DNA from: Caryophanales bacterium UBA1737
Lineage (GTDB): Bacteria > Bacillota_I > Bacilli_A > ML615J-28 > CAG-313
Length of the DNA: 59,884 nt
Direction of reading: 5' to 3'
NCBI GenBank assembly: GCA_002315915.1
Contig: DCIB01000005.1
Span: forward strand, 29,515-89,398
Shown: positions 1-6,927 of the stretch, one piece after another
Layout of the letters: each line of letters begins with the position of its first letter
Numbering within the stretch: the first letter of the stretch is position 1
Notes under the pieces: generated by a model
Seen by the model: the letters and a program-made list of their open reading frames with translations, nothing else
Databases searched by the model: none
Told to the model about the DNA's origin: nothing
Made by a program: the position numbers and the translations under genes

Positions 1-55
1 AGAACTTCAGCCTTCCAAGCTGATAGCGTGGGTTCGATTCCCATCATCCGCTCCA
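1..55 (+). tRNA. tRNA-Gly(TCC), 5' end cut off by window start
   Basis: The 3' two thirds of a tRNA. The anticodon stem TCAGC/GCTGA encloses the loop CTTCCAA, giving anticodon TCC (glycine). The T-arm follows with loop TTCGATT, then the acceptor 3' strand CATCCGC, discriminator T and an encoded CCA ending at 55. The acceptor 5' strand and most of the D-arm lie outside the window, so the left acceptor half cannot be checked. Confidence 0.9.
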
Positions 56-71
56 CGTTTTTTTAATACGT

Positions 72-148
72 GGGCCAGTAGCTCAGTTGGATAGAGCAAC
101 GGCCTTCTAAGCCGTGTGTCAGGCGTTCGAATCGCCTCGGGGACGCCA
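72..148 (+). tRNA. tRNA-Arg(TCT) with disrupted acceptor stem
   Basis: The D-arm (GCTC/GAGC), anticodon arm (ACGGC, loop CTTCTAA, GCCGT; anticodon TCT), five-base variable region and T-arm (AGGCG, loop TTCGAAT, CGCCT) are all perfect, and CCA is encoded at 146-148. The acceptor stem is not. The 5' strand at 72-78 is GGGCCAG and the 3' strand at 138-144 is CGGGGAC, so only four of seven pairs form, with G-A, G-G and A-G mismatches at the second, third and sixth pairs. The expected 5' strand would be GTCCCCG. It may be a decaying gene, a recombinant of two tRNA genes, or an assembly error. A terminator follows directly. Confidence 0.8.
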
Positions 149-157
149 TTTGATAAT

Positions 158-182
158 AACAGGATTAATCCTGTTTTTTTTA
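158..182 (+). terminator. intrinsic terminator of the tRNA-Gly/tRNA-Arg unit
   Basis: Perfect inverted repeat AACAGGA/TCCTGTT around TTAA, followed by a run of eight T. It ends the transcript carrying the two upstream tRNA genes. Confidence 0.8.
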
Positions 183-234
183 TATTTTTCACTTATTTTG
201 AATGTTATTATAATATCTTATATAATAATTGTAT

Positions 235-310
235 ATCCCAATAGCTCAAAAGGATAGAGCAATCGCCTCCTAAGCGGTAGATCAAGGTTCAATTCCCTGT
301 TGGGATGCCA
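235..310 (+). tRNA. tRNA-Arg(CCT)
   Basis: Complete tRNA. The acceptor ATCCCAA (235-241) pairs fully with TTGGGAT (300-306), discriminator G, encoded CCA. The anticodon stem ATCGC/GCGGT (one T-G wobble) holds the loop CTCCTAA, anticodon CCT, reading AGG. The T-stem CAAGG/CCCTG has one A-C mismatch. It is the second arginine tRNA in a row but has its own transcription space and its own terminator. Confidence 0.9.
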
Positions 311-318
311 ATATAAAA

Positions 319-352
319 TAAAGACTTAGCTTATGCTAAGTCTTATTTTTTT
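319..352. terminator. bidirectional terminator between tRNA-Arg(CCT) and the glmU-like gene
   Basis: Stem AAGACTTAGC/GCTAAGTCTT with loop TTAT, T-run on the plus side and A-run on the other, so it works for both converging transcripts. The stop codon of the minus-strand gene lies inside the stem. Confidence 0.8.
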
Positions 353-1077
353 GCAAGTTCTTCAATTTTTGCTAATGAATCTAAATCATTGATTCCCATT
401 AAATGATAATCATATTCTTTAATACATGTATCTATTTTATAATTGTCAGATAATAATTTAACAATATCAGTTAAATAATATTCTGCTTTTTTATTATTGT
501 TATCAATAAGTGGTAAGTATTTACATAAAAGATTAGTTTTTACAATATATAAACCAGTATTTATTTCTTTTACTTTTCTTTCTTCTTCTGTTGCATCTAA
601 TTCTTCAACAATTTTAATAACATTATTATCTTTATTTCTTATTAATCTTCCATAACTAAATGGATTATCAAATATACAAGATAATATAGTCATATCATTT
701 TTGAATTCATTATGAATATTCATCATTAAAGATATATTAGAACTACCTATTAATGGCATATCTCCAGGTAATATAATTGTTGAACCCACATCTTTATTTA
801 ATTGAGATAATCCCATTAAACATGCATGACCTGTTCCTAACTGTTCTATTTGTTCTGTAAATTTAACTTCTTTATAATCTTTTAATAAATCTATTATTAC
901 TTCTTTTTTATATCCTACGACTACTACAATATTTTTAATAGATGCTTCTATTAATGCATCTACAATATGTACTATCATAGGTTTACCTAAAACACTTACA
1001 GCACATTTAGGTAATATAGAATTCATTCTAGTACCTTTTCCTGCTGCAAGAATAATTGCTTGATTAAACTGTTCCAT
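343..1077 (-). CDS. GlmU-type N-acetylglucosamine-1-phosphate uridylyltransferase, N-terminal domain only
   Basis: A sugar nucleotidyltransferase expected to make UDP-GlcNAc, a precursor of peptidoglycan and surface glycans, in the cytoplasm. Seen: the nucleotide-binding loop LAAGKGTRM near residue 11, EQLGTGHA near 78, GDMPLI near 104, YGRLIR near 142, EINTGLY near 169 and EYYLTD near 198. This is the motif series of the GlmU pyrophosphorylase domain. At 244 residues it lacks the C-terminal left-handed beta-helix acetyltransferase domain that brings full GlmU to about 450, so it could not itself acetylate GlcN-1-P. It is the last gene of a three-gene run after popT and cpsB, 1 base behind cpsB. 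A full-length glmU may exist elsewhere, making this a paralogue; UDP-sugar specificity is inferred. Confidence 0.8.
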   Translation of the reverse strand: MEQFNQAIILAAGKGTRMNSILPKCAVSVLGKPMIVHIVDALIEASIKNIVVVVGYKKEVIIDLLKDYKEVKFTEQIEQLGTGHACLMGLSQLNKDVGSTIILPGDMPLIGSSNISLMMNIHNEFKNDMTILSCIFDNPFSYGRLIRNKDNNVIKIVEELDATEEERKVKEINTGLYIVKTNLLCKYLPLIDNNNKKAEYYLTDIVKLLSDNYKIDTCIKEYDYHLMGINDLDSLAKIEELAKK

Positions 1078-1078
1078 T

Positions 1079-1783
1079 TTATATACCTAATAAATTTCTT
1101 GCGTTATCTTCGAATAATGCATCTGCAACTTTTTTTCCAAATTTAAATCTAATAATTCTGTATGCTTTTAATAAATAGTTTCCTCTAGAATAATGTATAT
1201 CACTAGAAATAAAATCTACTAAATTATGTCTTATATAATGTAAAACCTTATATTTTTCTAATAATCCATCTACTCCACATATAGTAGATGCATTAACTTG
1301 TATATAAGCACCCATTTCTTTTAATTCTTGTAATATATCAATAGATTTAATATATTGATATCTTTCTATATGTGCAATAATTGTTCTAAATCCATGATTA
1401 GATAAAGCATGTACTATATCACATATATCACGTGGTTCAGTATAAGAAAACTCCATTAATACAATGTTTGTATTATTAATAGTTTGTATATTCTTATTAT
1501 ATATTTCTTCTAATACACCATTAGAATAATATATTTCACGTCCTAAATATAAATTAACATCAATATTTAATTCTTTTACTTTATCTTTTAATAGATTGAA
1601 ATTTTCTATAATATTTTGATTAGTAGAGTTAAATATACGTGGTCTATAATGAGGAGTTAGTATTATATCCTTTACTCCATTTTTTACTTCTTCTTTAATT
1701 AAATCAATTGAATGTTCAATTGATTTAGATCCATCATCCACACCAAATATAATATGAGAGTGTAGATCAACAAAATTATTCAT
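1079..1783 (-). CDS. CpsB/YwqE-type PHP-fold protein-tyrosine phosphatase
   Basis: Metal-dependent (PHP family) phosphatase of the CpsB/CapC/YwqE type, which removes phosphate from tyrosine kinases controlling capsule and exopolysaccharide synthesis. The metal-binding series is complete: DLHSHIIFGVDDGSK at the N-terminus, LTPHYRP near 42, AHIERY near 137 and SSDIHYSRG near 193. Length 234 is slightly below the usual ~250. The start lies 8 bases inside popT, so translation is likely coupled. No tyrosine kinase (CpsD/YwqD) lies beside it, which is unusual; it may act on a kinase encoded elsewhere or on another substrate. Confidence 0.85.
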   Translation of the reverse strand: MNNFVDLHSHIIFGVDDGSKSIEHSIDLIKEEVKNGVKDIILTPHYRPRIFNSTNQNIIENFNLLKDKVKELNIDVNLYLGREIYYSNGVLEEIYNKNIQTINNTNIVLMEFSYTEPRDICDIVHALSNHGFRTIIAHIERYQYIKSIDILQELKEMGAYIQVNASTICGVDGLLEKYKVLHYIRHNLVDFISSDIHYSRGNYLLKAYRIIRFKFGKKVADALFEDNARNLLGI

Positions 1784-2693
1784 TTACTTTATTCTCTTTT
1801 TCTTTATTCTTTTTAGTAATATAACGTAATCCAAAGAATCCTACTAATAACATTACAACACTTAATACTATATTAATTGTTAAATTATCTAAGAAAAGTT
1901 GAGGGTTAGGAGCAATATGTTTTGTATAAGCATTATAATAAATAGTAAAGAATGCACTAAACAATAAACCTAATATACCATACCAAATTAATAAATCATT
2001 TTTCTTTAAATAATAATTAATAAATTTAGATATAAAGAAGATTCCTACTATTGCACCTATTAAGAATACTATTACAATAATAAATGTCATTAAAGTTCCA
2101 TCAAAATTAAAAGTTAGTAATGCAGTTATTGCATCTTTTAATTTTGTTAGCATTGGACCATATAACCCAAGTGTTAATAATATTAAAGATCCTGATGCAG
2201 CAGGTAATACCATTGCAGCTCCACAGATTGTTGCTAATAAAAATAAGAAAATCATAAAAAATATAGATGGATTATCCATACTTAAGTTAATACCGAACTT
2301 TTCCATAAAACATAAGAATATAGAAACTCCAAAACATAATCCAAAACTAATACCTGTAGTTAAAGTCATTTTACGATTTTTGATTTCATCAAATATGATA
2401 AATACAGTTTCACCAACTAAGCCTAGAAAGAAGCTAACGGTAATTAGAGGGACATATTCAAGTCCAATTGCAATAGTATATGTAGCTACAAATATTCCAA
2501 TTACCATACCTAAAATATATGCCCATAATTCATTTAATGATTTTAATGGTTGTTTTAAAAAATTACTAATTGATCCAGTAAAACTTTCAGTGATACCTAA
2601 AATTAATATAACAGTTCCTCCACTAAATCCTGGAACCATATTTCCTAAACCAATTAATATACCAAATACTAATTCTATTAATCTTCTTTTCAT
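1776..2693 (-). CDS. DUF368 family membrane protein (PopT-type polyprenyl-phosphate translocase)
   Basis: Polytopic membrane protein with about eight hydrophobic helices. Its family was recently linked to return of undecaprenyl phosphate across the membrane for reuse in wall synthesis (PopT; established for homologues, inferred here). Seen: the family signature GNMVPGFSGGTVILILGI near residue 20 and a second related glycine-rich stretch, CGAAMVLPAASGSLILL, near 157, as expected for an internally repeated fold. I place the start at the ATG of MKRRLIEL (2693) because AAGGA sits 8 bases before it; the in-frame ATG three codons upstream abuts that site. First gene of a run with cpsB and the glmU-like gene, which suits an envelope role. 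Confidence 0.8.
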   Translation of the reverse strand: MKRRLIELVFGILIGLGNMVPGFSGGTVILILGITESFTGSISNFLKQPLKSLNELWAYILGMVIGIFVATYTIAIGLEYVPLITVSFFLGLVGETVFIIFDEIKNRKMTLTTGISFGLCFGVSIFLCFMEKFGINLSMDNPSIFFMIFLFLLATICGAAMVLPAASGSLILLTLGLYGPMLTKLKDAITALLTFNFDGTLMTFIIVIVFLIGAIVGIFFISKFINYYLKKNDLLIWYGILGLLFSAFFTIYYNAYTKHIAPNPQLFLDNLTINIVLSVVMLLVGFFGLRYITKKNKEKENKVNE

Positions 2694-2737
2694 ATAATTC
2701 ATCCTTTTGTTAGTATTATTTTACCATATTACTATTA

Positions 2738-2777
2738 AAAATAATATCGATAAAGCAAATACATTTGCTTTATCGAT
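2738..2777 (-). terminator. terminator of the HD-domain gene
   Basis: A 15-base perfect inverted repeat (2746-2760 with 2763-2777, containing GATAAAGCAAAT) followed on the minus strand by a T-rich tract. It separates the HD gene from popT. Confidence 0.75.
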
Positions 2778-2781
2778 AATC

Positions 2782-3699
2782 TTATTTATTCATTATATCA
2801 TTAAATAACTTAACTCTATCTGGAAATGGAGAAATTATTTGATTAAATATATCAATACATAATGGAGTAATAGGTCTTCTTCGATACCATAATCTTAATT
2901 CTTCAATTGTAAATAATCCTTCATTACTTAATGCATATTTTAATAATTGATTATTTAATTGAACAACATCTAAATCATGTGCTATTAATGCGTTAATAGT
3001 GTTATTATTTACCCATTCACTCCACGCATCATAATAAGTTATTCCTATTGGAGAATTACTTAACATTAAACTAGTTAAAAGCGCTCTTACAATAACGTCT
3101 TCTTTTAAATCATCATCTTCTTTTTTATTTGGATGAGGAATATCTCCTGTTATTGTTTCACCAATATCATGAACTAGTAACATATTAATTATTGTTTCTT
3201 TATTATAAAGAGGATCATCTAATGTATTTGGTAAATAAATTTTTGCTATATTAACCATTTCATACATATGTTCCGCAATTGATTCTAAATGTTTTCCAGG
3301 AACTGGTTTATATACCCAACCACTTCTTTCAACATTCATAGTTTTAGTAAAATATTCGTAGCAATCATTTTTGTTTTCTAATCCTAATATAAACATCTTT
3401 ATTAAACCATTAGAAATAGAAATATTTTTATATTCATTTTCTAAAAATATATTAAATATATCCTTATCACTTTCTAAAAGTGATACATATTTAATTTTAT
3501 TTTCTAAATAATATAAAACTTTTATCGATAAATAAAATAAATAATCATCAAAACATAAATTATTATAATCAATTTCATCAAATTCTATGCTATTTAATAA
3601 ATTTATTCTTTTTTCTTTATTTTTAATTAACTCAAATATATAATCATTTAAATTAATATGTTTTGATATAATATCATTTTTTAAATCTTTTACATTCAT
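2782..3699 (-). CDS. HD-domain phosphohydrolase with an extra N-terminal region
   Basis: The C-terminal two thirds carry an HD-type metal hydrolase of the YfbR/HDDC2-like (5'-deoxynucleotidase) kind: ESIAEHMYEM near 138, LLVHDIGETITGD near 173 and AHDLDVVQLN near 237, supplying the H...HD...D metal ligands. Such enzymes dephosphorylate nucleoside monophosphates, but the substrate here is unknown. The first ~110 residues are Asn/Ile/Leu-rich and probably helical, and I recognise no domain in them. The start is set at the ATG at 3699; a TTG four codons earlier is possible and neither has a clear ribosome site. A monocistronic unit with its own terminator, divergent from the small gene at 3794. 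Confidence 0.7.
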   Translation of the reverse strand: MNVKDLKNDIISKHINLNDYIFELIKNKEKRINLLNSIEFDEIDYNNLCFDDYLFYLSIKVLYYLENKIKYVSLLESDKDIFNIFLENEYKNISISNGLIKMFILGLENKNDCYEYFTKTMNVERSGWVYKPVPGKHLESIAEHMYEMVNIAKIYLPNTLDDPLYNKETIINMLLVHDIGETITGDIPHPNKKEDDDLKEDVIVRALLTSLMLSNSPIGITYYDAWSEWVNNNTINALIAHDLDVVQLNNQLLKYALSNEGLFTIEELRLWYRRRPITPLCIDIFNQIISPFPDRVKLFNDIMNK

Positions 3700-3793
3700 A
3701 CTATATACCAATCTATTTAAATATAGTTTTATTATAACAAAACAATGATTAAATAGGTTATAATTTATTTAGTTTTATAAGGAAATTATAAAT

Positions 3794-4066
3794 ATGCATG
3801 TATATGAATTAGAATTTAATTATGCTTTTTTAGATGAAATAGATAAAATACTTCTTACAAGTAAGATAAAAAAGAAAACATTTATGAAAAATATAGTAAT
3901 TTATCATTGTTTATTTAATGAAACTGATGAAAAATATTTACTAAGTGAATTAAAAAAAGTAACTAATAATTTAATAAAAATTAAAAAAGTAGAATACACA
4001 ATAGATGATTATCAAGTAGGTACTGATAAACCACTTGGTTCTAAAAGTGCTATTGATGAAAACTAA
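3794..4066 (+). CDS. small conserved-looking protein of unknown function (90 aa)
   Basis: I do not recognise this family. Likely a real gene: ATG preceded by AAGGAA, a TATAAT at 3759-3764 at suitable distance, codon use like its neighbours, and a strong terminator right after the stop. The protein is charged and soluble, Lys/Glu/Asp-rich, with a predicted alpha/beta pattern and a polar, glycine-containing tail. No signal peptide or membrane helix. It stands alone between a divergent HD gene and convergent pckA, so context gives no clue. Confidence 0.6.
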   Translation: MHVYELEFNYAFLDEIDKILLTSKIKKKTFMKNIVIYHCLFNETDEKYLLSELKKVTNNLIKIKKVEYTIDDYQVGTDKPLGSKSAIDEN

Positions 4067-4106
4067 AAGACTGAAAAACATAAGTTTTTCAGTCTTACTT
4101 TTATTT
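4067..4106. terminator. bidirectional terminator between the 90-aa gene and pckA
   Basis: Stem AAGACTGAAAAA/TTTTTCAGTCTT (4067-4078 with 4085-4096), loop of six, T-rich on the plus side and A-rich before it on the minus side. It serves both convergent genes. Confidence 0.8.
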
Positions 4107-5678
4107 AACTTTAGGACCAGCTTCTACAACTGATGAATCCATTTTTGTATACTTTTTGAAATTTTCAACAAATAGACTAGCTAGATGGTTAGCAGTTTTT
4201 GCATATTCTTCTTTATCAGTCCATAATGCTGCTTGATTTAAGAATTCATCTGGTACATCTGTACAATGAGTTGGAACTTCTAAATCAAAATAAGGATCTT
4301 TTACAAATTCTCCTTTTGCAAGTTCAGCATTTAAAGCTGCTGTTACCATTGCACGTGTATAACGAAGTTTCATACGACTACCAACTCCATATGATCCACC
4401 TGCCCATCCAGTATTTACTAAATAAACATTTGCTCCACCTTTTACAACTTTATCTTCAAGCATTGAAGCATAAATTGATGGATCAAGTGGTAAGAATGGT
4501 TCTCCAAAGCATGTAGAGAATGTTGCTTGAGGTTCTGTAATACCACGTTCTGTTCCTGCTACTTTTGCTGTATAACCAGATACGAAATAATACATTGCTT
4601 GTTTTGGATTTAATCTTGATATTGGAGGTAATACACCAAATGCATCAGCAGTTAAGAATATAACTGTTTTTGGTTGTGAACCAACTGATGGAATTCTAGC
4701 ATTATTAATATAATCTATTGGATAACCAACACGTGTATTTTCTGTATATCTATTATCATCAAAATCATATTCTCTAGTTATAGGATCTAATACTACGTTT
4801 TCTACTAATGAACCAAATTTTATTGCATTATAAATATCAGGTTCACCTTCTTTAGATAGATTAATACATTTAGCATAACATCCACCTTCAAAGTTGAATA
4901 CTCCATCATTACTCCATCCATGTTCATCATCACCAATTAAATCACGATTTGGATCTGCTGATAAAGTAGTTTTACCAGTTCCTGATAATCCAAAGAATAT
5001 TGCAGTATCTCCATCTTTACCAATATTTGCAGAACAATGCATTGGGAATACATTTTTCTTAGTCATAAAGTAATTCATTGTAGAGAATACACTCTTCTTA
5101 ATTTCACCAGCATATTGACTACCTGCAATTAAAATAATATGTTTAACATAATCAATAATGATAGCTGCTTCAGAGTTTACTCCATCACGAACTGGATCAC
5201 ATTTGAATCCTGGAGCTGCAATGATTACAAAGTCTTCTTTAAATGATACTAATTCTTCAGCTGTTGGACGAATTAATAATTGATGAATAAATAAATTTTG
5301 ACTAGCAAGTTCATTAATTACTCTAAATCCCATTGTGTATTTAGGATCAGCTCCTGCAAACCCATCAAATACATATATTTCTTTTTCAGATAAATAATCA
5401 ACCATCTTATCGTATAAAGCATCAAATTTATCTTGTGTGATAGGACAATTTACTTTTCCCCAAGCAATTTCATCATGAATACTAGGAGAATCAACAATAA
5501 ATTTATCTTTAGGTGAACGACCTGTATATTTACCAGTTACAACAGTTAATGCACCAGTTTTAGATAAAATACCTTCTCCTTTTTTTACTGCATGTTCAGT
5601 TAATTCTGCAGGTGTTAAATTACGATAAACAACTTTTGGATTTTTAATACCTAGTTTATCAATTCCATAGATTTCCAT
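4101..5678 (-). CDS. pckA: phosphoenolpyruvate carboxykinase (ATP)
   Basis: Interconverts oxaloacetate + ATP and PEP + CO2 + ADP. In gut anaerobes it often runs toward oxaloacetate to fix CO2 and make ATP; direction here is inferred. Full length at 525 residues. Seen: TGRSPKDKF near 50, HCSANIG near 214, the P-loop GLSGTGKTTLSADPNR near 230, DDEHGWS near 250, the Arg in NNARIPSVGSQP near 328 and the adenine-side region near 430-450 (NTGWAGGSYG). GAGG lies 7 bases before the ATG. Monocistronic, with a promoter at 5707-5734 and a shared terminator downstream. Confidence 0.96.
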   Translation of the reverse strand: MEIYGIDKLGIKNPKVVYRNLTPAELTEHAVKKGEGILSKTGALTVVTGKYTGRSPKDKFIVDSPSIHDEIAWGKVNCPITQDKFDALYDKMVDYLSEKEIYVFDGFAGADPKYTMGFRVINELASQNLFIHQLLIRPTAEELVSFKEDFVIIAAPGFKCDPVRDGVNSEAAIIIDYVKHIILIAGSQYAGEIKKSVFSTMNYFMTKKNVFPMHCSANIGKDGDTAIFFGLSGTGKTTLSADPNRDLIGDDEHGWSNDGVFNFEGGCYAKCINLSKEGEPDIYNAIKFGSLVENVVLDPITREYDFDDNRYTENTRVGYPIDYINNARIPSVGSQPKTVIFLTADAFGVLPPISRLNPKQAMYYFVSGYTAKVAGTERGITEPQATFSTCFGEPFLPLDPSIYASMLEDKVVKGGANVYLVNTGWAGGSYGVGSRMKLRYTRAMVTAALNAELAKGEFVKDPYFDLEVPTHCTDVPDEFLNQAALWTDKEEYAKTANHLASLFVENFKKYTKMDSSVVEAGPKVK

Positions 5679-5706
5679 ATATTTAACCTCATTTCTATTC
5701 TTTTAT

Positions 5707-5734
5707 ATTATAGTATTTTTTCATAAAATATCAA
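5707..5734 (-). promoter_or_regulatory. sigma-A type promoter of pckA
   Basis: On the minus strand: -35 TTGATA (5729-5734), a 16-base spacer and -10 TATAAT (5707-5712), about 30 bases before the pckA start. Confidence 0.6.
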
Positions 5735-5753
5735 TATAATGAAATTATTATGT

Positions 5754-5786
5754 ATTAAAAAACTCTAAATGTTACCATTTAGAGTT
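5754..5786 (-). terminator. terminator of the LCP-family gene
   Basis: Perfect stem AACTCTAAATG/CATTTAGAGTT around TTAC, followed on the minus strand by TTTTAATA. Lies between the LCP gene and the pckA promoter. Confidence 0.75.
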
Positions 5787-5797
5787 TTTATTATAAA

Positions 5798-6847
5798 TTA
5801 TTCAGCAGTTATAGCTTTTGGTGAGTACATAACAATCTTAATATAATCTTGGATATTATCAATATTTGTATTAAATCCTTTAGTTATATCATTATCATCA
5901 ACATATGTACCTTGGTTAGAATACTTAAATACTTTAGATATTTTATAATTCTTTATTGAAAACAATAAATTATTAAATGATGCTCTACCTAAAGAGTTAG
6001 ATGATTTTAATTCTGTACCAAACATTGCATCATATAATGTATAGATTTGTTCAGTTTTAAATGAACCAAATAATTTTTGAGTAACAAATGCAGTTACGAA
6101 ATTTCTTTGATGATTTGAACGTCTATCTACTGAAGTAGTTGTTGTTTCTGTACTTTCATATTTAATAAAAGCCATAGCATCTTGAGCTGTAAATTCTTGT
6201 TGAGAACCTTTAGTATATTCAGAATTATAATAAGTATAATTATTATCAAGTGTAATACTTAAGTTTCCTAATACTTCAAATATTTTTAAGAATGAGTAAT
6301 CCGATAAAATAATATAATCATTAATTGGGATACTTTCTTGAGCATTTGGAATTTTAATCATTGCTCTTAAAGATTTAATTAATTCTTCAGCAGAACGATC
6401 TACACTATAAGACATCTTAGGTTGTGAATTTTCTAAAACAGGGTTTCCTAATGCATCTACCTCTTGTGTATCTAGTGCGAATTTATCATGCATAGTAATA
6501 GTATTATCATCTACTAATGTGTATGGATTAAATTGATACATAGAAACTTCTTTAGTTCCTGTATTAATAGAGATAAGCATTACTACTTCTGCATAACTTC
6601 TTTTAGTTAAATCATCAGTATTAGTACCAATAAATAATATATTTTGATTTCTTACTTTATATTGATAATAAGATTCATCATCACTATTTTCAAAATCATA
6701 TTGTGTAGTAGTAGTATATGGGAATTCATATTCTTCATATGTTGCTTCCTCAGGTAAATCTACAAATAAGAAAGGAAAGGTAAGTAGAATTACCGTAGTT
6801 AATAAAATCATGATAGAATATGATATAAATTTATACTTTTTAATCAC
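5798..6847 (-). CDS. LytR-CpsA-Psr (LCP) family protein with altered active site
   Basis: Membrane-anchored extracellular protein: short cytoplasmic start, one helix at about residues 8-29, then an outside domain. LCP enzymes transfer lipid-linked anionic glycans (teichoic acid, capsule) onto peptidoglycan. The family pattern is visible as NILFIGT at 69-75, RSYAEVVMLISIN at 83-95 and DAMAFIKY plus VDRRSNHQRNF near 223-250. The usual aspartate of the RSDT motif is replaced (RSYA) and the SIPRDT arginine is missing (QFNPYT, 105-110), while the later arginine/glutamine motif is kept. It may be a divergent or non-catalytic member. It starts with GTG; the ribosome site is weak. It follows rpoC by 80 bases with no strong terminator between. 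Confidence 0.65.
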   Translation of the reverse strand: MIKKYKFISYSIMILLTTVILLTFPFLFVDLPEEATYEEYEFPYTTTTQYDFENSDDESYYQYKVRNQNILFIGTNTDDLTKRSYAEVVMLISINTGTKEVSMYQFNPYTLVDDNTITMHDKFALDTQEVDALGNPVLENSQPKMSYSVDRSAEELIKSLRAMIKIPNAQESIPINDYIILSDYSFLKIFEVLGNLSITLDNNYTYYNSEYTKGSQQEFTAQDAMAFIKYESTETTTTSVDRRSNHQRNFVTAFVTQKLFGSFKTEQIYTLYDAMFGTELKSSNSLGRASFNNLLFSIKNYKISKVFKYSNQGTYVDDNDITKGFNTNIDNIQDYIKIVMYSPKAITAE

Positions 6848-6927
6848 TATTACTTTCTCTTTTCTTAAAATTGATATACTTTTATCTTATTATACCACTA
6901 TTTTTTTATAAAATAAATAGAAAAATG

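Noticed and set aside
7..192. A 61-codon open frame across the two tRNA genes on the minus strand
   Set aside because: It lies wholly over tRNA genes and their terminator; its peptide is the common translated-tRNA artefact.
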